Source of the DNA: Methylobacterium sp. 2A
GTDB lineage: Bacteria > Pseudomonadota > Alphaproteobacteria > Rhizobiales > Beijerinckiaceae
Reading direction: 5' to 3'
Assembly (NCBI RefSeq): GCF_009806555.1
Contig: NZ_VUOK01000005.1
Location: forward strand, 62,001 to 126,000
DNA: 64,000 bases
Under the pieces are notes generated by a model. It saw only the letters and a list, made by a program, of their open reading frames with translations. It was not told where the DNA came from and made no database searches. The position numbers and the translations under genes were made by a program. Positions 12,936 through 19,652 of this stretch are shown here, one piece after another. How positions within the stretch are numbered: the first letter of the stretch is position 1; each line of letters opens with the position of its first letter.

Positions 12936-14797
12936 TGGGCGCGCCGCCTCTCCCTCCCCCCTCTGCGGGGGAGGGTACCCTTCGGAGCAGGGGGGGCCGG
13001 GACGAAGTCCCGCAAGAGGGGAGCAACGGCGCAGAATCTGGCGCCTGCCTGCACGCGGGGCCTGCTTCATCCGGAAGCCGCGCTCCCGTCTCCCGACCCG
13101 GCCTGACGGCCGGCCCTCCCTCCCCCGCAGCGGGGGGAGGGAGGACGCCCGATCCTTGGGCCGATGCCCATCGCGCCGCCCGCCTGATCGCCGCCGACCC
13201 GCCCGCTTTCGGCGGCGCAATCCTGCGCGCCGCCCCCGGCCCGGTCCGCGAGCGCTGGCTCGAAACCCTGCGCACCGCGCTCCATCCCAAAACACCCTGG
13301 CGCCGCCTGCCGCCCGGCATCGGCGACGACGCCCTGCTCGGCGGCCTCGACCTCGCCGCGACCCTGGCGGCGGGCCGTGCCATCGCCCGGCCCGGCCTGC
13401 TGGCGCAGGCCGATGGCGGGATCGTCGTCGTGCCCATGGCCGAGCGCCTGCCCCCCGGCACCGCCTCGCGCCTCGCGGCCGCCCTCGACACCGGCACCGC
13501 CTCGGACCGGCCCGCCCGGTTCGGCCTCATCCTCCTCGACGAGGGCGAGGGCGACGAGGCGGTCGCCGAGCCGCTGGCCGACCGGCTCGCCTTCCGGATC
13601 GACCTGAACGCGATCGGGCTCGCGGAGACGCAGGCCGAGCTCCCGGATCCTGAACCCGGCGCCGCGGCCCCCGATCCGGTCGGCGACCTCTGCGCGCTGG
13701 CCGAGGCCTTCGGCGTGGCGTCGCTGCGCGGCCCGATCCTGGCGGCGCGCGTGGCGCGCAGGCTCGCAGTGGACCGGCCGATCAGCCGGCAGGATATCGT
13801 CACGGCCGCGCGTCTCGTCCTGGCGCCGCGCGCCACGCGGCTGCCCGCCCCGGAGGAGCCGGCTCCGGAGAACGCGGCACCTCCGGAGGAGACGCGCGCA
13901 GAGCCCCCGCCGGACGGGGCGTCGGAACCCGCCGCCGCAGACCTGCCCGATGAGATCGTGCTGGAGGCGGTGCGGGCGGCGATCCCGCCGAACCTGCTCG
14001 ACCAGCTGCTCGCCGGTGGGCCGCGGCTCACGGCGGCGAAGGCGGGCCGGGTCGGTCAGGCCGCGGCAGCGCGCACCGGGCGGCCGATCGGCAGCCGGCG
14101 GGGCGATCCGCGGCGCGGGCGCCTCGATCTGCTCGGCACCCTGCGGGCGGCGGCACCCTGGCAGGCCGTCCGCCGGGAAGAAGGAGAGACGCGCCGCATC
14201 GTGGTCCGGCGCGACGACCTGCGGATCCGGATCCTGCGGCAGCGGACCGAGACCACGACGGTGTTCTGCGTCGATGCCTCGGGCTCGGCCGCCCTGGAGC
14301 GGCTGGCCGAGGCCAAGGGCGCGGTCGAGCTGCTGCTCGCGGAGGCCTATGTCCGGCGCGACCGGGTGGCGCTGGTGGCGTTCCGCGGCACCGGCGCCGA
14401 GCTGGTCCTGCCGCCGACGCGCTCGCTCACCCGGGCCAAGCGTGGATTGTCGGGGTTGCCGGGCGGGGGCGGAACGCCGCTCGCCGCCGGCATCGACGCC
14501 GCGGTCGCGGTGGCGCTGGGGGTACGACGGGGCGGCAGCCGGCCGGCGATCGTGCTGCTGACCGACGGGCGCGCCAACGTCGCCCGCTCGGGGGAGGGCG
14601 GCCGTGCCCGCGCCGGCGCGGAGGCGCTACAGGCGGCCCGGGCCTTGCGGGCCGCCGGCCTGCCGGCCCTCGTGGTCGATACCGGGAGCCGGGGCGAGGA
14701 GGCCCGGGCGGTCGCGGACGCGATGGGCGCCCGCTATCTCAAACTGCCGCGCCCTGAGGCCGGACAGCTCAGCGCGGCGGTGCGGGCGGCACTCTGA
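12935..14797 (+). CDS. bchD: Magnesium chelatase subunit D with repeat-encoded N-terminal insertion
   Basis: BchD is the AAA+/VWA subunit that couples the BchI ring to BchH. The protein has a degenerate AAA+ domain (about residues 75-290), an acidic proline-rich linker (about 305-345), and a C-terminal von Willebrand A domain with the MIDAS motif DASGS near residues 446-450. The ATG at 12935 overlaps the bchI stop by one base (TGATG), which supports this start. Residues 6-70 are encoded by a family A repeat (12950-13143) inserted four or five codons into the gene. Normal BchD-like sequence resumes at about RTPDPWADAHRAARLI. The frame is intact, so a 620-residue product is predicted, about 60 residues longer than expected. 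Confidence 0.95.
   Translation: MGAPPLPPPSAGEGTLRSRGGRDEVPQEGSNGAESGACLHAGPASSGSRAPVSRPGLTAGPPSPAAGGGRTPDPWADAHRAARLIAADPPAFGGAILRAAPGPVRERWLETLRTALHPKTPWRRLPPGIGDDALLGGLDLAATLAAGRAIARPGLLAQADGGIVVVPMAERLPPGTASRLAAALDTGTASDRPARFGLILLDEGEGDEAVAEPLADRLAFRIDLNAIGLAETQAELPDPEPGAAAPDPVGDLCALAEAFGVASLRGPILAARVARRLAVDRPISRQDIVTAARLVLAPRATRLPAPEEPAPENAAPPEETRAEPPPDGASEPAAADLPDEIVLEAVRAAIPPNLLDQLLAGGPRLTAAKAGRVGQAAAARTGRPIGSRRGDPRRGRLDLLGTLRAAAPWQAVRREEGETRRIVVRRDDLRIRILRQRTETTTVFCVDASGSAALERLAEAKGAVELLLAEAYVRRDRVALVAFRGTGAELVLPPTRSLTRAKRGLSGLPGGGGTPLAAGIDAAVAVALGVRRGGSRPAIVLLTDGRANVARSGEGGRARAGAEALQAARALRAAGLPALVVDTGSRGEEARAVADAMGARYLKLPRPEAGQLSAAVRAAL
12950..13143. repeat. Family A palindromic repeat, copy 2 (inside bchD 5' end)
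   Basis: The left arm (12950-12976) is identical to the left arm of the copy in bchM. The right arm (about 13116-13143) differs by a few bases. The element is about 194 bp and lies wholly within the bchD coding frame. It carries no start or stop that interrupts that frame. Confidence 0.88.
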
Positions 14798-14815
14798 GCG
14801 CCGCAGCCGGTGAGA

Positions 14816-14962
14816 TCAGAGGTGGCCGGCGCCGCCGATATCGGCCACGCGCTGATGGTGGGCGAGCCACGCGTTCAGCATGTCGCGGACGATGGCGCGG
14901 AGGTTCCAGCCGCCGGAGGCCGGGGCCGCGATGTTCTGGGTCGAGGAGGTGAAGAGGATCAT
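14816..14962 (-). CDS. Possible 48-residue small protein
   Basis: A short reading frame on the strand opposite bchD and bchO, starting MILFTSSTQNIAAPA and ending VADIGGAGHL. A GGAG sits about eight bases before the ATG on the minus strand. The N-terminal threonine/serine/alanine-rich segment followed by a basic-amphipathic helix (NLRAIVRDMLNAWLAHHQ) recalls short DUF1127-like proteins, but the match is only by impression. It occupies most of the 375-base bchD-bchO gap. An 81-residue in-frame extension exists upstream but lacks a better start. Confidence 0.45.
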   Translation of the reverse strand: MILFTSSTQNIAAPASGGWNLRAIVRDMLNAWLAHHQRVADIGGAGHL

Positions 14963-15172
14963 GGCCTGCTCCGAAGTCGGGGGGTGTCCGTTGTTCTTGC
15001 GCAACCGGAATATGCCGATTCTGCCGCAGCGCAGCAAACGCGTTCCGGTCAGCGGTGACATGCGGCGACCGCATGGAATTTCAATGTGTTACGAAATACT
15101 TCCGTGGCTGCACGATAGCTCACGGAGCCGGCAGATACCGGCGCGTCTTGGTGCGGTGCGGGAGGCGCGGGC

Positions 15173-16072
15173 GTGCTGAATTCCTTCGCGGCGGACCGTC
15201 CGGACTGGGCGGTCGACGGGCGGGACTGGCCCCACCGGGCGGCGAGCCGCTTCGTCGAGGCGGCGGGCCTGCGCTGGCACGTGCAGGAATTCGGCCGGCC
15301 CGACGCGCCGGAGCTGCTGCTGCTGCACGGGACCGGGGCGGCGACCCATTCCTGGCGCGGGCTGGCGCCGCTGCTGGCCGAAGATTTCCACGTGACCGCC
15401 CCGGACCTGCCGGGCCACGGCTTCACGGACCCGCTGCCGGATTCCGACCTGTCGCTGCCCGGCATGGCGCGGGCGGTGGCGGGGCTGGCGGCGGCGCTCG
15501 ATCGGCCGCCGGTGCTCGCGGCCGGCCACTCGGCGGGCGCGGCCGTGCTGGCGCGGATGTGCCTCGACGGCGCCATCACGCCCCGGCTGCTCGCGGCCTT
15601 CAACGGCGCGCTGGCGCCGCTGCCGGGGGCGGCGAGCCTGCTGTTCCCCGGCATGGCGCGGCTGCTGTTCCTCAACCCGTTCACCCCAAAGATCTTCGCC
15701 TGGACGGCGGATCGCTCGGCGGCCAAGCGGCTGATCGAGGGGACGGGCTCGCGCCTCGACCCGCAGGGCGTCGAACTCTATCGGCGGCTCTTCGCCCGGG
15801 CCGGCCATGTCCGCGGGGCGCTGGGCATGATGGCGAACTGGGACCTCGAGAGCCTGCATCGGGCGCTGCCGGACCTGAAGACCCGCACCCTGCTGATCGT
15901 CGGCGGCGGCGACCGGGCGATCCGGCCGGATACCGCTTTCGAGGTGCGCGACCGCCTGTCCGACGCCCGGGTGGCCCTGATCCGCGGCCTCGGCCACCTC
16001 GCCCACGAGGAGGCGCCCGAACAGGTAGCGGCGGTGTTTCGCGCGGAGGTGCGAGCGCTCGGGATCCTGTGA
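15173..16072 (+). CDS. bchO: Alpha/beta hydrolase BchO, Mg-chelatase-associated
   Basis: BchO is an alpha/beta-hydrolase found with bchI and bchD in phototrophs; its exact reaction is unknown and it is described as a putative Mg-chelatase accessory protein. The 299-residue product shows the oxyanion stretch LLLHGTGAATHSW, a nucleophile elbow GHSAG near residue 119, a late aspartate region (GGGDRAI) and a final histidine (GLGHLAHEE). The GTG start at 15173 has a GGGAGG ribosome-binding site about nine bases upstream. The bchIDO order matches purple-bacterial clusters, though a 375-base gap separates it from bchD. Confidence 0.93.
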   Translation: MLNSFAADRPDWAVDGRDWPHRAASRFVEAAGLRWHVQEFGRPDAPELLLLHGTGAATHSWRGLAPLLAEDFHVTAPDLPGHGFTDPLPDSDLSLPGMARAVAGLAAALDRPPVLAAGHSAGAAVLARMCLDGAITPRLLAAFNGALAPLPGAASLLFPGMARLLFLNPFTPKIFAWTADRSAAKRLIEGTGSRLDPQGVELYRRLFARAGHVRGALGMMANWDLESLHRALPDLKTRTLLIVGGGDRAIRPDTAFEVRDRLSDARVALIRGLGHLAHEEAPEQVAAVFRAEVRALGIL

Positions 16073-16235
16073 GCGGTGTGCAGGCGCGCTGCCGGACGCA
16101 GGGCTGGCCTCATGGAGCCGCGGGCCGCGTCAGAGGTCGGGATTGCGGTTCGGGTGATCGTCCACCCGCTCCCGCGACCGGATTGCGCGACGCCGACCAC
16201 ACAGCGGATGCCCCCGGGCGCAGGTTTTCTGTATA

Positions 16236-16388
16236 ATGCTGGTCGATCAGCATCGTCAGACCACGGCCGACCGCTCCGTCGCGTCAGCCGAGTCCATCCG
16301 CCACTTCGGCCGCTACCATGACGAGGCTCGTCGAGCGCCCCTGACCCTGACCAAGCACGGCCGGCCTTTCCTGGTGATGCTGTCGGCC
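16236..16388 (+). pseudogene. Truncated Phd/YefM-type antitoxin remnant
   Basis: The first 51 residues read like a prevent-host-death antitoxin: RSVASAESIRHFGRYHDEAR followed by TLTKHGRPFLVMLSA, the N-terminal DNA-binding part. Homology stops abruptly at about 16388, and the rest of the frame (to 16547) is an out-of-frame reading of the neighbouring toxin remnant. The antitoxin's C-terminal toxin-binding tail is therefore missing. The gene starts 163 bases after bchO. Confidence 0.65.
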
Positions 16389-16390
16389 GG

Positions 16391-16723
16391 CGCCGCCCCG
16401 TCTGCCTGCCAATCGCGGTGTCGGATCCGACCCAGGCTCAGACGCACTTGGTTCTCCTTGCCATCTCGGGGACCGAGCCGAACTCCGAACAGACCGCCCT
16501 CGAAATCCCGGCGCTGGAATTGCGCCGGGCCGGCCTCCCCACGCTGAAGCGTGGGTGGATCACGGTCAGCGAGTACAATGACGATGTGGCGGAGCGGTCG
16601 TTTCACCTCGATCCCAATCAGGTGCCGCGCGGTGCCTTCAGCCCCGGATTCATGAACCGCATCCGGGCCGCCATCCGGCGGCTCTTCGTGGCGGCACAGG
16701 GCCGGATCGACCGCACCCTCTGA
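16391..16723 (+). pseudogene. N-terminally truncated PemK-like toxin remnant
   Basis: The frame reads RPVCLPIAV, then THLVLLAISG, EIPALELRRAGLP, KRGWITVSEYNDD and RIDRTL to a stop at 16723. This resembles the C-terminal two-thirds of a PemK-like growth-inhibitor family found in rhizobia. The N-terminal part (normally ending just before a RPV motif) is absent; the frame instead joins the antitoxin remnant directly, as expected from an internal deletion. A GTG at 16418 could start a 101-residue fragment, but activity is unlikely. Family assignment is from memory of motifs only. Confidence 0.55.
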
Positions 16724-16849
16724 GGCGGACACGCAGCGGACGGAAGGCGCTCTTCAGCCCGCCGCGGGACTGGCGCCGCCCTTGCCTGGGCCCTAAACCC
16801 CGCCGCGGACCTTCGCCCGCCGGATATCAAGTGAGGAGCAGCCGAAACG

Positions 16850-17635
16850 ATGGCGAGACCCGTGATCGGCGTCATCGGCAATGCGCGCCTGCTCGACAAC
16901 CGGTTCCCGGCGCAGATCGTCGGCGAGAACAACATGCGCGCGCTGGCCGACGTGGCGGGCGCCCTGCCGCTGATGTTCGCCGCCGCCCCGGCGATCACCG
17001 ATCTCGGCGATCTCCTCGACACGGTCGACGGGATCCTGCTCACGGGCGGCCGCGCCAACGTCCACCCGACCCGGTTCGGGGCCGAGCCCTGCGCGGCGCA
17101 CGAGCCCTACGACGAAGCCCGCGATGCCGTGGCGCTGCCGCTGATCGAGACCTGCGTAGCCCGGGGCGTGCCGCTGTTCGGCATCTGCCGCGGCTTCCAG
17201 GAGATGAACGTCGCCTTCGGCGGCAGCCTGCACCCCGAGATCCGTACCCTGCCCGGGCGCCTCAACCACCGGATGCCGCGCCTGGAGAATGGCGAGATCC
17301 ACCCGGATCTGGAGGTGATCTTCGCCGACCGCCACGCGGTCCGCCTGACGCCCGGCGGCGCCTTCGCGCGGCTGCTCGACCGCGAGACGATCCGGGTGAA
17401 CTCCCTGCACGGCCAGGGCATCCTGGAGCCCGGCGCGCGGGTGGTGATCGAGGGCGTGGCCGAGGACGAGACGATCGAGGCCATCCGGATCCGCGACGCG
17501 GCCGGCTTCGCCCTCGGGGTGCAGTGGCATGCCGAGCACGATCCCGCCACCAACCCGATCAACCGGGCGCTGTTCGAAGCCTTCGGGAACGCGGCGGCGG
17601 CGCATCGCCGGGCGCGGGTGTCGGGCCGAGGCTGA
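16850..17635 (+). CDS. Gamma-glutamyl-gamma-aminobutyrate hydrolase family protein (class I glutamine amidotransferase-like)
   Basis: A 261-residue cytoplasmic hydrolase of the peptidase C26/PuuD type. These enzymes cleave gamma-glutamyl amides such as gamma-glutamyl-GABA. The nucleophile C113 lies in FGICRGFQE, and H227 and E229 lie in VQWHAEHD. GEN and TGGRANVHP motifs match the family. A Shine-Dalgarno GAGGAGC precedes the ATG by about 9 bases. No puu operon partners are nearby, so the physiological substrate is open. The next genes are linked to guanidino or nitrogen chemistry, which may hint at a nitrogen-scavenging role. Confidence 0.88.
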   Translation: MARPVIGVIGNARLLDNRFPAQIVGENNMRALADVAGALPLMFAAAPAITDLGDLLDTVDGILLTGGRANVHPTRFGAEPCAAHEPYDEARDAVALPLIETCVARGVPLFGICRGFQEMNVAFGGSLHPEIRTLPGRLNHRMPRLENGEIHPDLEVIFADRHAVRLTPGGAFARLLDRETIRVNSLHGQGILEPGARVVIEGVAEDETIEAIRIRDAAGFALGVQWHAEHDPATNPINRALFEAFGNAAAAHRRARVSGRG

Positions 17636-17703
17636 ACACCCGCATTCCGGCGCTCCCGCAGAGTCGCGTCGGCCGGACGCTCAGTACAGCCGAGGACCCG
17701 CGA

Positions 17704-17743
17704 GAACAACATAGGTTCGTTTTTTGACCAACATATGTTGTTC
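17704..17743. promoter_or_regulatory. Inverted repeat, candidate operator
   Basis: A perfect 10-bp inverted repeat (GAACAACATA at 17704-17713 and its complement at 17734-17743) is separated by 20 bases. Inside it lies a TTGACC hexamer (17725-17730) and the palindrome AACATATGTT (17730-17739). It lies in the 298-base gap before the YqcI/YcgG gene and is the only AT-rich stretch there, so it may be a regulated promoter for that gene. The regulator is not identified. Confidence 0.45.
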
Positions 17744-17933
17744 CTCATGCATTGAGCCGCGCAACGTCTCGCGAGACTGCGAACAATGCTTGTGAGGATG
17801 TCGCCCGCATCGCCCTATCCACAGGACGCCCTGTCGCAGGTCGGAACAGCACCGCGAAGATCGAGTTGCCGGAGTCCCGCACCTCAGCTGCCCCTCGCGA
17901 GGCAGGCTTGCGCAGAATACGGGCACGGACCGC

Positions 17934-18698
17934 ATGCAATTTCCCCGCGACGACCGAGAGCACCCAAGTGCCGAGGCCTTCCGCGCCTTCATCCGCAACC
18001 CGCCCTTCCCCTGCGTCGGCGCCAAGTCGGCCCTGTCGCGCGGGAAGATGACCATCGTGGTCGCCCGGGACATCACCTCGGGCTGGGACGACATGCGGAT
18101 CTACCCGGCCCTGCTCGCCTTCGTGGCGCGCTACCGCCTGAATCCGGACCTGTTCCAGAGCTTCGCGGTGGTGTTCGAGGGTCCGGGCGATCTCTCGGAG
18201 GAGGGATTCGAGCGGAATCTCTGGGCCCGGGCGCAATCCCTTACCGACAAGGATGCGTGGCTCGGTCAGCCGCACGATGCCCGCGTGGCGGACGATCCCG
18301 ACAACCCGCACTTTTCCTTGAGCTTCGGCGGCGAGGCGTTCTTCGTGGTCGGCCTCCACCCGAACGCGAGCCGCCCGGCCCGGCGCTTCGCCTCGCCGGT
18401 GCTGGTCTTCAACCTGCACGCACAGTTCGAGCGGCTGCGCGCGGAGGGCCGTTACGAGAAGCTGCGCGCCTCGATCCTGGAACGCGATCAGGCGCTCGCG
18501 GGCAGCGTGAACCCGATGCTGGCGCGCCACGGCGAGGCCTCGGAGGCCCGCCAGTACAGCGGCCGCGTGGTCGGACCGGACTGGCGCTGCCCGCTCCAGG
18601 GCCGCCCGGAGCAGAAGCCCGACGCCAGAAAACCCGACCCGGCCTGGCATCCGCCGGCCCTGCCCCTCGATCGGTCCCTGCCGGGAACCGGCGCATGA
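17934..18698 (+). CDS. YqcI/YcgG family protein, GntA-like heme N-hydroxylase
   Basis: A 254-residue protein of the YqcI/YcgG family. The characterised member GntA is a heme-dependent enzyme that N-hydroxylates a guanidino substrate in guanitoxin biosynthesis. Family features are PFPCVGAKSAL near the N-terminus, a central FFVVGLHPNASRPARRF motif with a histidine that could bind heme, and VFNLHAQFERLR. The last 30 residues are proline-rich. There is no signal peptide. The DUF1989 gene starts 37 bases downstream, so the two are probably co-transcribed. The local substrate is unknown; arginine-like or free guanidino compounds are reasonable guesses. Confidence 0.85.
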   Translation: MQFPRDDREHPSAEAFRAFIRNPPFPCVGAKSALSRGKMTIVVARDITSGWDDMRIYPALLAFVARYRLNPDLFQSFAVVFEGPGDLSEEGFERNLWARAQSLTDKDAWLGQPHDARVADDPDNPHFSLSFGGEAFFVVGLHPNASRPARRFASPVLVFNLHAQFERLRAEGRYEKLRASILERDQALAGSVNPMLARHGEASEARQYSGRVVGPDWRCPLQGRPEQKPDARKPDPAWHPPALPLDRSLPGTGA

Positions 18699-18735
18699 GG
18701 CGGGCGCTTGGCGCGGGAGCGAGGGAGATGACGGC

Positions 18736-19347
18736 GTGAGCGGAGCCAGCATGGATCAGGCGGCAGTGCAGCGGATCGCGCCACGCTCGGGCGTCGCCTT
18801 CACCCTCGACCGAGGCCAGCGCCTCACGGTGATCGACCCGAACGGCGAGCAGGTGGCCGATCTCGTGGCCTATAACCGCCACGACACGGGGGAGGTGATC
18901 TCGTCCGGGCGGACCCTCGATTATGCCAGCCGGATCTATCTCACCACCGGCGACCCGCTCTACTCGAACCGCTCGAACGTGCTGCTGCGCATCGTCGAGG
19001 ACACGGTGGGGCGGCACGACTTCCTGCTGACGCCGTGCTCGGCCGACACGTTCCGGATCATCTACGGCGATACCGACCCGCATCGCGGCTGCTTCGGCAA
19101 CCTCGCGGCGGCGCTCGCCCCCTACGGCATCGCGCCGGACGCGATCCCGGTGGCGTTCAACTGCTTCATGAACGTGCCGATCGACGGCGCGACCGGGGCG
19201 CTCACGGTAGAGCCGCCGCTCAGCCGGGCCGGCGACCGGATCGTGTTCGTGGCCGAGACCGACCTGATCATCGGCCTGACCGCCTGCTCGGCCCTGCAAT
19301 CGAACAACGGCAGCTTCAAGCCGATCGACTACCGGGTGGAGGGCTGA
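18736..19347 (+). CDS. DUF1989 (urea carboxylase-associated) family protein
   Basis: A 203-residue protein of the DUF1989 family. Members that accompany urea/guanidine carboxylase form the carboxyguanidine deiminase CgdAB; others are uncharacterised. Family stretches DPNGEQVADLVAYN, TPCSADTF, GCFGNLAAAL, FNCFMNVPID and LTACSALQSNN are visible, including conserved cysteines expected in the active or metal site. The GTG at 18736 follows GGGAG at good spacing; an ATG at 18751 is the alternative. No carboxylase gene is present. Pairing with a GntA-like N-hydroxylase suggests a small nitrogen-compound pathway. Confidence 0.88.
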   Translation: MSGASMDQAAVQRIAPRSGVAFTLDRGQRLTVIDPNGEQVADLVAYNRHDTGEVISSGRTLDYASRIYLTTGDPLYSNRSNVLLRIVEDTVGRHDFLLTPCSADTFRIIYGDTDPHRGCFGNLAAALAPYGIAPDAIPVAFNCFMNVPIDGATGALTVEPPLSRAGDRIVFVAETDLIIGLTACSALQSNNGSFKPIDYRVEG

Positions 19348-19652
19348 GGGGAGCAAAAACCGGGCCGCTGCCCTTGTCATGGCGCGCCTTCACCGACGGC
19401 AAGCACATGACGACTGTAATCTCGATATTTAACCCAGGTTATGGCCGTCGGATCCTTCAATTACATCGAGCACAACCGGATCGACGGATTGAGGCACTGT
19501 GATGCAAGCGTCATCCGCCGGAATCCCGCATCGATGTTTGCTATTCACTAACCCGAATAGTCGATTTTGAACGGGCCCAGCGCATCGGCGGCCCCGTTCC
19601 GAGCCGGTGCGGGCGTTCCGACGGCCGCCGCCGTCCTCGTTTCGGTGCTCGG
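19348..19652. other. Gene-free stretch upstream of chemoreceptor
   Basis: No gene, tRNA or strong hairpin is visible in these 305 bases. The segment around 19425-19570 is less GC-rich than its surroundings and probably carries the chemoreceptor promoter, but no box could be assigned with confidence. Confidence 0.5.

Noticed and set aside
10278..15172. PpsR/CrtJ sites (TGT-N12-ACA) in the gaps before hemA and bchO
   Set aside because: By eye no full match was found in 10278-10567 or 14798-15172; a regulated promoter is plausible but not shown.
17745..18752. 335-codon minus-strand frame opposite the YqcI/YcgG gene
   Set aside because: Antisense to a gene with clear family motifs; no domain of its own.
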